DNA of 59,400 bases from Thermoanaerobaculia bacterium (GTDB taxonomy: Bacteria; Acidobacteriota; Thermoanaerobaculia; Multivoradales; J023): the NCBI GenBank assembly GCA_028066595.1, contig JALCBJ010000013.1, positions 45,981 through 105,380 on the forward strand. The letters run 5' to 3'. Each line of letters opens with the position of its first letter. Within the stretch, counting starts at the first letter, position 1. Shown here one piece after another: positions 45,557 through 53,768 of the stretch. Below the pieces are notes generated by a model. That model worked only from the letters and a program-made list of their open reading frames with translations. It was not told the DNA's origin and made no database searches. The position numbers and the translations under genes are program-made.

Positions 45557-46201
45557 ATGAAACGAATCCTCACACTCGCGCTCACCGTCCTGGCCCTGGG
45601 CTGTGCCGCACCGATCTCGACGGCTGCAGACGGCGAGGGCCACCCCGCCTCCGAGCCGCCCGCGGAAGGTCTGTCCCGAGCCACCTTCGCCGGGGGCTGT
45701 TTCTGGTGCATGGAGCCGCCCTTCGACAAGCTCGAGGGAGTGATCTCCACGACGTCTGGCTATACCGGCGGACCGGAAGTGCGTCCGACGTACAAGCAGG
45801 TGGCCTACGGACGTACCGGCCATACCGAGGCGGTGGAAGTCGTGTACGACCCCGAGAAGATCAGCTACGAGAGATTGCTGTTCGTCTTCTGGCGCAACAT
45901 CGATCCGACGGTCCGGGACCGCCAGTTCTGCGATGCCGGCACCCAATACCGAACCGCGATCTTCGTTCACGACGTCGAGCAGCGGCGTTTGGCGGAAGAG
46001 TCCCTGGCGGAGCTGCAGGAGAACCAGCCGTTCCGAGGAGAGATCGTGACACCTGTGCAAGATGCCGAGCCGTTCTACCCGGCAGAGGAGTATCACCAGG
46101 ACTTCTACGAGAAGAATCCCCTGCGCTACAAGACCTACCGTCGCGGTTGCCGGCGGGATGCGCGACTGGAAGAGCTCTGGGGTGACGAAGCCGGCGGCTG
46201 A
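45557..46201 (+). CDS. msrA: Exported peptide-methionine (S)-S-oxide reductase MsrA
   Basis: A 214-residue enzyme that reduces methionine-S-sulfoxide. An N-terminal signal (about 1-24) with LALGCAAP resembles a lipobox, so the protein is probably exported or a lipoprotein. The catalytic motif GGCFWCMEPPF (about 46) holds the nucleophile Cys; TSGYTGG, YGRTGHTEAVEVVYDP and AEEYHQDFYEKNP are the further family motifs. With MsrP, it suggests repair of oxidised methionine in the envelope. No MsrB is fused. Confidence 0.95.
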   Translation: MKRILTLALTVLALGCAAPISTAADGEGHPASEPPAEGLSRATFAGGCFWCMEPPFDKLEGVISTTSGYTGGPEVRPTYKQVAYGRTGHTEAVEVVYDPEKISYERLLFVFWRNIDPTVRDRQFCDAGTQYRTAIFVHDVEQRRLAEESLAELQENQPFRGEIVTPVQDAEPFYPAEEYHQDFYEKNPLRYKTYRRGCRRDARLEELWGDEAGG

Positions 46202-46254
46202 TCGAGTTGACCAGACGGCATCGGCTCTTCGTCGCGCCACCGGCATCTCCTCGA

Positions 46255-46269
46255 AATAGTTCTACTATT
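46255..46269. repeat. Short inverted repeat between convergent genes
   Basis: AATAGT (46255-46260), TCT, ACTATT (46264-46269) is a perfect inverted repeat in the 139-base gap between the msrA and SMUG stops. It resembles a repressor half-site pair but no start codon faces it, and there is no T-run to make it a terminator. Confidence 0.45.
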
Positions 46270-46340
46270 CCTCGTCGGCGCGCCTTGGTGGCACGTCGAA
46301 CCCCACGGCCGAACCCTCACAGAACTTTCAGCACGAGACA

Positions 46341-47081
46341 CTAGGGAATCTGGATTCCCTGTGCCCGCAGCTCCTCGGTCGCGGCGTCGGCCCAACCCCG
46401 GTTGGCCTTGGGGCTTGCAGGACTGGGGTGAAGGACCCGGCCCACTTCCACAGGCCAGTCTCGGATCGCCACCCCTTCGAGTGCCTGAGCGCATTGTTTC
46501 TCCGCCCAGGCACCGACACCGATGACGCGCCTCGCTTCGAGAGCTCGGATGCCCTCGCGCAGAGCTTCGGCACAGATCGCGAGGAGTGGCTTCCGTTCAT
46601 GGGCCCTGAGCTTGTCTGGTGTCACGTTTCGTCCGCTGACCGCCAGGAAGCAAAGCGGGCAGAAGTTGTAGACGAAGAAGCGTTCGAAAAACGCTTCGGG
46701 TGTCTTCCAGGTCTCTTCGACCCAGCCCCATAGCCGAGTCCCCGAGACTTCTTCGCGCTGCAGTTCGAGACCCTCGATGATGCGCTTGGGATGTTCGGGG
46801 TCGGGGCGGCCGACGTTACCGCGGACGCCGAGAAAGTCACGCACGGGCGTCGTGGCACCAAACGGTACGCCGTTCTGCGCCATGCCCCAGGGACCGGGAT
46901 TCATGCCCACCAGAACCACGTCCTTGGTCCCCTGGCCACAGCGCCGGAGGTAGTCGCGGTGGGGCTCCCAGGCATACTCGAGGGGGTTATAGACGTGCGT
47001 GACCGGATCGGAGAACGAGAGTCCCGACAAACGGTGGCGGAGTCGGGCGGAGACGTCGACGAGAGTTGAGGGCGTGGACAT
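46341..47081 (-). CDS. SMUG1-like uracil-DNA glycosylase family protein
   Basis: A 246-residue DNA-repair enzyme. GMNPGPWGMAQNGVPFG is the active-site motif of the SMUG family (the Asn-containing water-activating loop), FVYNFCPLCFLAVSGRN lies in the middle, and HPSPASPKANRGW is the DNA-intercalating loop. It should excise uracil or oxidised pyrimidines from DNA. The start at 47081 (MSTPSTLVDV) is preferred to the long upstream extension, which overlaps the putative attenuator leader and has no family resemblance. It converges with msrA. Confidence 0.87.
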   Translation of the reverse strand: MSTPSTLVDVSARLRHRLSGLSFSDPVTHVYNPLEYAWEPHRDYLRRCGQGTKDVVLVGMNPGPWGMAQNGVPFGATTPVRDFLGVRGNVGRPDPEHPKRIIEGLELQREEVSGTRLWGWVEETWKTPEAFFERFFVYNFCPLCFLAVSGRNVTPDKLRAHERKPLLAICAEALREGIRALEARRVIGVGAWAEKQCAQALEGVAIRDWPVEVGRVLHPSPASPKANRGWADAATEELRAQGIQIP

Positions 47082-47305
47082 GGCGCAGATGCTATCCGCC
47101 GTAACGCCATGGCGACGGTCAGGTTTGACAGAAGCACCCTCGTGCATCAGACTGTAGCGGTCATGAGCTTCCCTGTCACCGCGAACCAGATCGGATCTGC
47201 CCGCATGTCTGCCATGTGCACAGCAGGCGGGTGGTCGACGTGTGCCATGACGATCACGGTCCGACAGCAGAATCGTCAGGCCAAGCGCATCCTTTGTCAC
47301 GTCCG

Positions 47306-47364
47306 GGGGCCCGGCGGCTAGGAAACGAAGACACTCTTCGACTTTCTCCGAACCGCCGGGCCCC
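47306..47364 (+). promoter_or_regulatory. Candidate antiterminator pairing
   Basis: GGGGCCCGGCGG (47306-47317), the last codons of the short leader frame, is exactly complementary to CCGCCGGGCCCC (47353-47364), the left arm and loop of the terminator. The 12-bp pairing would block terminator formation. A perfect CGAAGA/TCTTCG hairpin (47326-47340) sits inside the intervening loop and could act as a pause hairpin. Confidence 0.55.
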
Positions 47365-47383
47365 GACCCGGCGGTTCGTTTTT
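47351..47383 (+). terminator. Intrinsic terminator T1 in the leader
   Basis: AACCGCCGGG (47351-47360) pairs with CCCGGCGGTT (47367-47376) over a six-base loop, followed by CG and five T. A strong Rho-independent terminator lying about 95 bases upstream of the JAMM gene start. Confidence 0.9.
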
Positions 47384-47385
47384 AG

Positions 47386-47412
47386 GGCCGCCGGATCACA
47401 ACCGGCGGCCTT
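47386..47412 (+). terminator. Second GC-rich hairpin T2
   Basis: GGCCGCCGG (47386-47394) pairs with CCGGCGGCC (47402-47410), followed by TTTCGGTTTT. Its arms repeat the core of T1, so the arms can also pair with each other in other combinations. As a terminator it is weaker than T1. Confidence 0.55.
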
Positions 47413-47477
47413 TCGGTTTTCGTAGAAAGCTACGCATCCAGTCGCGTCTATTCCCATCACGAGCTCGAGAGATCCCG

Positions 47478-48059
47478 ATGACCGACTTCACACAGCCTTC
47501 GAGTTCTTCCATCCTTCGGCCTGATTTCTCCGCCGAAGATTCCTCGATCACCACTGGGACCGGCAGCGGCACCCGTCTGGTGCTGTGCCCGGCGCATCGG
47601 CGCAAGCTGGAGAGCCTCGCCGAGATGAGCTATCCCTTCGAAGCCTGTGGCGTGTTGGCGGGTCGCCTGGAAAACGGCGAGGTACGGGTGCGGAAAGTAT
47701 GGTCGGCACGCAATGTCGGCCGTCGGGTCCACGATCGATTCCGACTCGATCCCGAGGATTTTCTTGCCGCGGATCGATTGGCCCGGGAACGGGGAATGGA
47801 GATCCTGGGTATCTGGCATAGCCATCCGAACCGTCCAGCGGTCCCTTCACGGGTCGACCTCGAAGAGGCCTGGGACGGATACTCCTATCTGATCCTCGGT
47901 ATCGATCCCTGGGGCCAGGTCGACTTCCGCTCCTGGCGTCGAGATGCCCTTCGCGACCCCTCCGGCGGCGCAGCGTCCGTGATGGACGAAGAACCGGTCG
48001 TCTTCGAAGACGACGACCCGTTGGCCGCGGCGTTGGAGAAGGCGGCGCCGTCGCACTGA
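47478..48059 (+). CDS. JAMM/MPN (M67) family metallopeptidase
   Basis: A 193-residue protein. After about 30 low-complexity residues comes an MPN domain with YPFEACGVLAG (conserved Glu) and the zinc motif WHSHPNRPAVPSRVD (His-Ser-His-Pro ... Ser-x2-Asp), about 112-126. Bacterial M67 enzymes cleave the C-terminal extension from ubiquitin-like sulfur carriers in cysteine, thiamine or molybdopterin-linked pathways; no sulfur carrier gene is adjacent. The gene lies just after an attenuator-like leader, which suggests control by a metabolite or amino acid. A hairpin follows at 48085-48115. Confidence 0.88.
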   Translation: MTDFTQPSSSSILRPDFSAEDSSITTGTGSGTRLVLCPAHRRKLESLAEMSYPFEACGVLAGRLENGEVRVRKVWSARNVGRRVHDRFRLDPEDFLAADRLARERGMEILGIWHSHPNRPAVPSRVDLEEAWDGYSYLILGIDPWGQVDFRSWRRDALRDPSGGAASVMDEEPVVFEDDDPLAAALEKAAPSH

Positions 48060-48084
48060 CCTCGACGTCGGCGGCGTAGAAGAG

Positions 48085-48115
48085 AAGAGATCCGGGTCGT
48101 ATGCCCGGATCTCTT
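48085..48115 (+). terminator. Stem-loop after the JAMM gene
   Basis: AAGAGATCCGGG (48085-48096) pairs with CCCGGATCTCTT (48104-48115) over a seven-base loop. The stem is long and perfect, but only a poor T-run follows. Confidence 0.6.
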
Positions 48116-48162
48116 CGGTTGCCTGCGATCTCGGGCCGTGCTCGTCGCACGGCGTTGCGAGG

Positions 48163-48366
48163 TCAGATGCTCGGGATCTCCGGCAGGGCGTGTTCTTTCC
48201 CCTCGTTCTGCTCTTCGAGCGAAGCTTGTAGAGGTTCGAAGTACGCCAACGTCGCCTGAGCGGAGATTCCTGGCCCAGTCGTTCCCGCATCAGCTCGCGT
48301 CGTGCTCGGCCAGTTGGAATCGAGATCGACCCCTTCGACGGTGACCATCGACACCGCCTCAGTCAA
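48163..48366 (-). pseudogene. C-terminal remnant of an M2 (ACE-like) peptidyl-dipeptidase
   Basis: The frame encodes about 67 residues with no N-terminal catalytic domain. The segment ISAQATLAYFEPLQASLEEQ followed by NEGKE and PEIP resembles the last residues of bacterial and animal angiotensin-converting enzymes, where a YFxPLxxxLxxQNxG pattern and a following Pro-Glu are conserved. The HExxH region is absent from the window. It is probably the end of a deleted gene rather than a working protein; a short genuine protein cannot be excluded. Confidence 0.5.
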
Positions 48367-48375
48367 CCCGTCCGA

Positions 48376-48912
48376 CTATTCCTGCCCGCTGACCACAGTC
48401 GGTCGCTCCGGAGGGCCACCCGGAGTCGAGGCATGTCCCTGGACGACTTGCCAGGTACCGGACGGCTGGCGTTCGAGAATCATCGTGATGATGCCCGCGA
48501 ATGCGAACCGCTCTCCTTCCGCCGCGAGCGCTCGGGTTGCGAAGCGGGCGCGAAGGGTCGCGATCCCGCCGCCGAGGAGAATGACCTCGATGTCTTTGGT
48601 CTCAGTGGCCAGCCGCACTCCGGTCCGGCGTATCTCGGCCAGGCTCCGCGCCACATCGTCGGGCGAGGAGTACAGCCGTTTTCCATCCGTAAACCACGAG
48701 AACCGACCGTCGTCCACATACTGTCGGCGCACGCGCTCGATGTCTCCGCTCTCCAGGATGTCGAGGTAGCTCGCCAGGTAGCGACGGATATCTTCCTCGA
48801 TCGTCGGATCGGTTACCTGAGCAGAGGCCGGCAAGGCCGCCAGCGTGACGACCGCGACGGCCTGGAGGAACAGGATGGACTTCCAGCAGAGGATGTTCTG
48901 TTGCATGCTCAT
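48376..48912 (-). CDS. Exported SnoaL/NTF2-like protein
   Basis: Up to 178 residues with a signal peptide (about 1-32, cleavage after ASAQ). The mature part has the small alpha+beta NTF2-like fold: RRYLASYLDILESGDIERVR, DGRFSWFTDGKRLY and GTWQVVQGHAST. Such proteins bind or convert small hydrophobic molecules, but the role is unknown here. The AAGGAG site lies too close to the first ATG (48912) and at a better distance from the second (48906), which may be the real start. Confidence 0.78.
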   Translation of the reverse strand: MSMQQNILCWKSILFLQAVAVVTLAALPASAQVTDPTIEEDIRRYLASYLDILESGDIERVRRQYVDDGRFSWFTDGKRLYSSPDDVARSLAEIRRTGVRLATETKDIEVILLGGGIATLRARFATRALAAEGERFAFAGIITMILERQPSGTWQVVQGHASTPGGPPERPTVVSGQE

Positions 48913-48940
48913 TTCTCCTTACAGGTGTAGCGCCGGTCGA

Positions 48941-49315
48941 TCAGAGAATGCCGTCGACGTATTGCATCGCGCCGACGACGTTGTCTTCTGTGTCGTGGAA
49001 CATGATCAGGGTTCCGACATTCTCGATTTCGAACGGCGGTACGGTGACGCGTCCTCCGGCCGACTCGATGGCCTCGGCGGTGGCTTGGACATCCTCGACC
49101 GCAATGGTGCATTCGAAACCGATCATCCCGCGGCCCTCGACCGGCTCGGTGCGCTGCTGGAGCGCTCCGAAGATTCCGCCCGGGCCCGTGTGGATCCTCC
49201 AGAATCCCGGAGGGCCCCAGGCCTCGAACTCCCATCCGAAAACGGTTTCGTAGAACGCTTTGGCGCGTTCACAGTCTTCTGCGTGGATGGCGAAATGTAC
49301 GACATTGTTGGGCAT
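48941..49315 (-). CDS. Glyoxalase/VOC-family protein
   Basis: A 124-residue VOC module. VVHFAIHAEDCERAKAFYET with VFGWEF is the typical first half, and GTLIMFHDTEDNVVGAMQY the second. The pattern matches the bleomycin-resistance/CFP-32-like group. AAAGGAG seven bases before ATG 49315 fixes the start. It is divergent from the AraC regulator, 114 bases away, which may control it, and lies 28 bases upstream of the NTF2-like gene on the same strand, so these two may be co-transcribed. Confidence 0.87.
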   Translation of the reverse strand: MPNNVVHFAIHAEDCERAKAFYETVFGWEFEAWGPPGFWRIHTGPGGIFGALQQRTEPVEGRGMIGFECTIAVEDVQATAEAIESAGGRVTVPPFEIENVGTLIMFHDTEDNVVGAMQYVDGIL

Positions 49316-49415
49316 CGGAACTCCTTTCGAGACACCACTCTTCGAAAGCATCGCTTGGAACACCGTGTCGAGAACACCGACAGCCTACGAGTGTCCCGAT
49401 GTGTCGTCAATTCGA

Positions 49416-49430
49416 TATAGTGACAAATAA
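49416..49430 (+). promoter_or_regulatory. -10-like element directly before the AraC-family gene
   Basis: TATAGT (49416-49421) lies eight bases before the ATG at 49430, so transcription would start at or within about two bases of the start codon. No Shine-Dalgarno sequence is visible, which supports a leaderless or near-leaderless mRNA. Confidence 0.45.
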
Positions 49431-50269
49431 TGTCTCAAAAGCGACAAGAGGAGTTGCCGTCGGTATTCGCCGACGTCGCCGAGCCCGTCGTGCGCACGCT
49501 GTGTCTGAAGCTACCTCCGGGTCATCGGATCGCAGAACATGCACATGCCTGGCATCAGCTGATCTACGCCACAGACGGCGTGATGACCGTGGCGACCGAG
49601 ATGGGAACGTGGGTGGTGCCGCCCCGGCGAGCGGTTTGGGTCCCGTCTTCGGTCGCTCATTCCATCGAGATGACCCGAACCGTGAGGATGCGGACGATCT
49701 ACATTCGACCGGGAGCGGTGGAAACCGTACCCCAGCGTTGTGCCGTCGTGGGAGTGACGCCGCTACTTCGTGAGCTGATCCTACGAACCGTACACCTCGG
49801 TTGCCTGCTCGACGAGGTGCCCGTCCATCGCAGGATCCTGGAGCTGCTGTGCGACGAGCTAGGGGATTGCGGGAGTGTTCCGCTCGAGCTCCACATTCCG
49901 GCCGACCCCAGAGCCCGAAGGGTCGCGCGCCAACTACTGTCCGACCCGGCCAGCGATATTCCGCTCCATGAGCTCGCGGCGGAATCGGGTGCCAGCTCGC
50001 GCACCATCCAACGGTTGTTCCGCCGCGAGACGCTCACGACCTTCGTTCGGTGGCGCCAGCGTGCGAGGCTGCTCGAGGCACTACGGCTACTCGCTTCGGG
50101 CGAGTCGGTCCAAGACACGGCGCACAGGGTTGGATACACCAGTACCAGCGCCTTCATTGCAATGTTCCGACAGGAACTCGGCGTGACACCTCGACGATGT
50201 TTCCAAGACGGGATCGGCCAGGTCGGTCAGCCGCTCGCCATCGACAGCAGCTCGGTCGGCAGCGGATGA
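49430..50269 (+). CDS. AraC-family transcriptional regulator with cupin sensor domain
   Basis: A 279-residue regulator. The N-terminal cupin (about 25-100) has GHRIAEHAHAWHQLIYATDG and VPPRRAVWVPSSVAHSIEMT. The C-terminal AraC domain (about 165-265) has DIPLHELAAESGASSRTIQR and the second HTH VQDTAHRVGYTSTSAFIAMF with RQELGVTPRR. It probably controls the divergent VOC gene and/or itself in response to a small ligand. Confidence 0.9.
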   Translation: MSQKRQEELPSVFADVAEPVVRTLCLKLPPGHRIAEHAHAWHQLIYATDGVMTVATEMGTWVVPPRRAVWVPSSVAHSIEMTRTVRMRTIYIRPGAVETVPQRCAVVGVTPLLRELILRTVHLGCLLDEVPVHRRILELLCDELGDCGSVPLELHIPADPRARRVARQLLSDPASDIPLHELAAESGASSRTIQRLFRRETLTTFVRWRQRARLLEALRLLASGESVQDTAHRVGYTSTSAFIAMFRQELGVTPRRCFQDGIGQVGQPLAIDSSSVGSG

Positions 50270-50417
50270 CGATCCGTGAAGCTCGGAGACTCCAGCACGT
50301 GAACAGGCCCTGATCCAGCTCGGACGATGCCGACACCGGAACGGTTGCGATGAGCCTCCAAACGTCTGAGCAGAAACAGCGCACCGGTACGGAGACGCAC
50401 CGGTGCGCTGGAGCTTC

Positions 50418-51281
50418 TTACCCTCCGGCGCAGGTCCCCTTCAAAGGCCTCTCCGGGTCGAAGGAGCGGAAGTTCGCGAGGAACTTCAGCTCGCCTTCCG
50501 CGAACTCGATCATGTTTCGATGGTCCGCGGTGTGGCTCTCCACACTGTCGAAGGGAAACGGCTCGTCGGGAACCGGTGGCAGGTATCGGCTCAGCACCCC
50601 GTCGATCAACCCGAGGATGTCGTCGAAGACGCAAAAGGAGCCCATTCCACGAGAGTTGCACAGCTGTGAACGGACCTCGCGGATCTGACGGCGCGCTCCC
50701 GAAGGGGCACTGTGCACCATCTCCGCAGCAAAGCCTTCGGCTTGCATGCTCTCGATCAGCGCGTTCGCATCTTCGTCTGAGCTAGCGTCCGCATTGCGCA
50801 TGAACGTCAGCTCCCGATTGACACGGATCGTTTCTTCGAAGGTCGGCGGAGTATCCGACGAGAGTGCTTCGGTTACCCGCGCAAGGAAGCGCTCTTGGTC
50901 TGCCATTTGCTCGCTGCCCTCGAATTCGACGCTCAGTTGACGCTCGTGCTCCACAGTCCAGCCCGACGCCTCGTCCACGAACTCGTAGATGAAGGTTCCC
51001 TCTCGAGGTACCAGATCGAACGTCAGGCTTACATGATCCCCGGTGCCTGTCTCGAGATGCATCCGGGACGAGATGCAGGCCGGAGTTTGTCGGAACACGA
51101 AGACTCCCTCCGCTTCGTGCGACGCGGAGTCGGTCGCCCAATGAACGCTCTGCACCATCTCGCGTTCGGGCACGGAGTCGCTCGCAGCCGCGGCGTACGC
51201 GGGCCCGGCCAGTCCGGTACAGAGCACCGAGACCAGCATCGAAGCCCACAGCCAAGGAGGTTTCTGATTGCGCCACATCAT
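50418..51281 (-). CDS. Exported protein of unknown function (partner of the 694-residue protein)
   Basis: A 287-residue protein with a signal peptide (about 1-31, PAYAAAASD region). It has several Cys residues (TPACISS, RSQLCNSRGMGSFCVF, GTCAGG) and a beta-rich middle part (HVSLTFDLVPREGTFIYEF). I do not recognise a family. Two adjacent ATGs start it immediately after the stop of the upstream large gene (stop at 51282-51284), so the pair is a single operon with coupled translation. Probably periplasmic or secreted. Confidence 0.68.
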   Translation of the reverse strand: MMWRNQKPPWLWASMLVSVLCTGLAGPAYAAAASDSVPEREMVQSVHWATDSASHEAEGVFVFRQTPACISSRMHLETGTGDHVSLTFDLVPREGTFIYEFVDEASGWTVEHERQLSVEFEGSEQMADQERFLARVTEALSSDTPPTFEETIRVNRELTFMRNADASSDEDANALIESMQAEGFAAEMVHSAPSGARRQIREVRSQLCNSRGMGSFCVFDDILGLIDGVLSRYLPPVPDEPFPFDSVESHTADHRNMIEFAEGELKFLANFRSFDPERPLKGTCAGG

Positions 51282-53366
51282 CTAGGCGTTCCCGCAGCCC
51301 ACCTGGCAGGGTGCGATGCAATCCAGGTTGATGAAGAGATTCGAGATTCCCTCGCACAGACTCTCGAATGGACCCGGCAAGGCGTCACAGCGGCAATGCG
51401 CCACGTCCCGCTCTTTCTCGCAGCAGTCCTTGCACGCTTGCACGTTGGTCCCGTGCATTCCACAGCATCCCTTGGAGGGATCGAACTCGGGATGGTTGTC
51501 CTCCTGACACTCCTCGTCTGCAACGACAGGGCCGTCTCCGAAGAACGTACGTGTTCGGGTGGTGCAGGTGATCCAGGTGTAGGAGCCACTGTCTTGAAAG
51601 GACACGGTCTGCTCAGTGTGGCTGCCGGCCCAGACATCGTAGTGATTCCAGCCTAGCGGGGAGGAAAACGTGGAGGTGTTGGGCCAGGCGTGGAATGGGC
51701 CCATCGTCCCGGCACAGGTATCGATGAACTCTACCGGTTCGAAGTCGGCCGACGCGCCGACCCGAAAGGCCGCGAATTCGGGCTCGATTCCGCCGTAGGG
51801 AAACTCCTCGCAACAGCCGAAACAGTTGAAGCCATAGGAGTCCTTTCCAGATATCGGCCGAACATCGGTGCGGGCGATGAGGTCGGAGCTCCCTTGGCGG
51901 GAAAGCCATTGGAAGTATGCTGGCGCGTCCCCGGGCTGAAAGCGTCGCCCTTTGATGTCTCCGACCTCACTTTCGGCCAGTGTTCCGAAATCGAGCCGAT
52001 GCGCGCCGCCGGCGGGGATGTCGATGGGCTCCAACGCGAAGTCGCCACCCTCCCAGGCCAAGTGTCCGAAGATCTGGGCACTCTCGGTTCCGAGGTTGAT
52101 GATCGTCGTCGTGACCTCGTGTCGAGCCAAGCTCGGGATCGGGTAAGTCCCGCTGTCGTGCACTTTCTGACGAGGGATCAGGGCCAGCTCTTGCGGGCCG
52201 TCTCCGGCCAGCTCCGCCCAACCGTAGGCAAGAATGGGCTCGTCTCCCACCACACGTACCTGTAGCCGATACTCCTCGCCGGTCCCGGCATCCAACTGAG
52301 AGGAGATCTCAGCGAGGTCGATGGATTTGATCTCACCGGGGGCCAGGAGGCGTTCGGCTGTCGCCACATGGGTTCCGCTCAGATCGAGCACGATCACCTC
52401 GACGTCGACCGGCGCTGCGCCTTCGAGGGTCCCTGCATGGTGCAAGCTGACGATGGGCAACGTCGCAGCTGAATCGGACACCGGCAACCTGGGAACGTCG
52501 TAGATCCGCGACTCGGCCAGCATGTCGGGAGTTGCCATGGGCAGGCCGACGAGAAAGCGGGGGCCGGAAAGGTAAGCCGAAGCCACGACCTGACCCGGAG
52601 TGCCGTCATGGTGTGCGATCAATCTGCCGGCGGGTGCCAGTTTGCGCGGTTGGACGACGGCCGTCCCTTTGGCGGCGAGCTCGCGAACGACGTCGTGACG
52701 AGCTCCTGATGGTGCGATGAACGTGGCGCGGACCCGGACAGGCGAGTCGTCCACGTTGTGGAAGGTGAAGAGCGGCGAAGTCTTCCGGCGATGTCCCATG
52801 GAATGGGTATCCCAGAACGACACCCATTCCCGGTCCTGTTGCACCGACCGATTCTGGAGCGGCATCGAGAAGACCCCCTGTGGTCCGGAGGACACCAACC
52901 ACGCCTGGATCATCTCGGAATCGCCGTAGAACGACATTCGCACCGTGGCAGTCTGGAAGCCAGAACCCAGTTGCTTCGTGGCCTCGGAGATGTCGATTTC
53001 GTTGGTTTGGCGAGGTTCGAGCCAGTCGCTGGTAAGTACCAACTCCTCGCCTGAGCTGGAGGCGAGCGCCACTTCCAGAGTGATCGCCTCGGTGAAGCGG
53101 CTGTTGACCACGAGGCGAACATGCGATCCAGCAGGTTGCTTAGGGGGAAGTGTGGCCGCAAACACCTGCTGCTCGGCATCGAGCCAGCGCATGGCCTTGG
53201 CTTCCTCCATGGCTGAGCTGGCGATCGCGCGACTCTGAGCCGAAAGACTCGCGGAGGTCGGAGCCGTGTCGGTCTGGGCGAGGAGGAGGCTGGGGCTGAG
53301 CAAGGCGAGCCAACAGGCAAGGGTCTTGACGAGGGGAGCTGTCGATAGGGGGGCTTTGTTTCTCAC
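51282..53366 (-). CDS. Large exported protein with Cys-rich C-terminus, unknown function
   Basis: A 694-residue protein. GTG 53366 is chosen because AAGGA lies nine bases upstream and a normal signal peptide follows (KTLACWLALLSPSLLLAQ); the frame is open further to 53558. Residues about 60-500 form repeated beta-sandwich-like segments (RVRATFIAPSG, VDVEVIVLDLSGTHVATAER), often read as Ig-like folds. The last 150 residues are rich in Cys, including NCFGCCEEF, KGCCGMHG, QACKDCCEKE, HCRCDA and CIAPCQVGCGNA, suggesting many disulfides and secretion. It abuts the 287-residue exported protein. No family was recognised. Confidence 0.68.
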   Translation of the reverse strand: MRNKAPLSTAPLVKTLACWLALLSPSLLLAQTDTAPTSASLSAQSRAIASSAMEEAKAMRWLDAEQQVFAATLPPKQPAGSHVRLVVNSRFTEAITLEVALASSSGEELVLTSDWLEPRQTNEIDISEATKQLGSGFQTATVRMSFYGDSEMIQAWLVSSGPQGVFSMPLQNRSVQQDREWVSFWDTHSMGHRRKTSPLFTFHNVDDSPVRVRATFIAPSGARHDVVRELAAKGTAVVQPRKLAPAGRLIAHHDGTPGQVVASAYLSGPRFLVGLPMATPDMLAESRIYDVPRLPVSDSAATLPIVSLHHAGTLEGAAPVDVEVIVLDLSGTHVATAERLLAPGEIKSIDLAEISSQLDAGTGEEYRLQVRVVGDEPILAYGWAELAGDGPQELALIPRQKVHDSGTYPIPSLARHEVTTTIINLGTESAQIFGHLAWEGGDFALEPIDIPAGGAHRLDFGTLAESEVGDIKGRRFQPGDAPAYFQWLSRQGSSDLIARTDVRPISGKDSYGFNCFGCCEEFPYGGIEPEFAAFRVGASADFEPVEFIDTCAGTMGPFHAWPNTSTFSSPLGWNHYDVWAGSHTEQTVSFQDSGSYTWITCTTRTRTFFGDGPVVADEECQEDNHPEFDPSKGCCGMHGTNVQACKDCCEKERDVAHCRCDALPGPFESLCEGISNLFINLDCIAPCQVGCGNA

Positions 53367-53768
53367 GAGCTGGATCCTTGGGTCGTCTGATGAGTGTCTT
53401 TTGTTGGGAATCCTGAACGCAGCTTCATGCCAGGCACGAGAGCCGCAGATGGCCGGGCAGGGGTCGATTCGGGCGGGGGAGGGCGACAGCGTGGCTTCGG
53501 GGCCAAACCAGCCCAAACCAGGTAGACACAGCGCATTCCGGTGAACTCGAACATGCACACAGTGGAATTGCCTCGCGTTAGAGGGACCCAGCCGACGTAA
53601 TAGACCAGCGTAGCGTATGATTACGCTAATCGTCTCGGCAACTAATGTGTGTTCGGACGATCGGACCGAACCGTAGGCCGTCTCTGGTCGGTGATGAGGC
53701 GCTTTGTCTGAATAGGCCGTTGCCGATTCGGCAACCTCGCTGGGACTCCACGCGATCGTCGGAGTTGC
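53367..53768. other. 402-base gap between the ADOP permease and the Cys-rich exported protein
   Basis: No gene seen; reading frames here are extensions of neighbours. TAGCGTA (53611-53617), TGAT, TACGCTA (53622-53628) is a perfect 7-bp inverted repeat in a local AT-richer patch, and is the most likely regulatory site for the minus-strand operon. Confidence 0.45.

Larger units (their letters stand above)
47082..47477 (+). other. 396-base non-coding region with attenuator-like leader before the JAMM gene
   Basis: No full gene is credible here. It holds a short plus-strand reading frame (47247-47321, 24 codons beginning MTITVRQQNRQ, with possible upstream in-frame ATGs at 47163 and 47205) that ends at TAG just before a set of GC-rich hairpins. 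The elements are listed separately. Together they resemble a leader-peptide attenuator for the gene at 47478. Confidence 0.5.

Noticed and set aside
47109..47321. 70-codon plus-strand frame as a full gene
   Set aside because: Upstream part has no ribosome site and unusual composition; only the last 24 codons are kept as a possible leader peptide.
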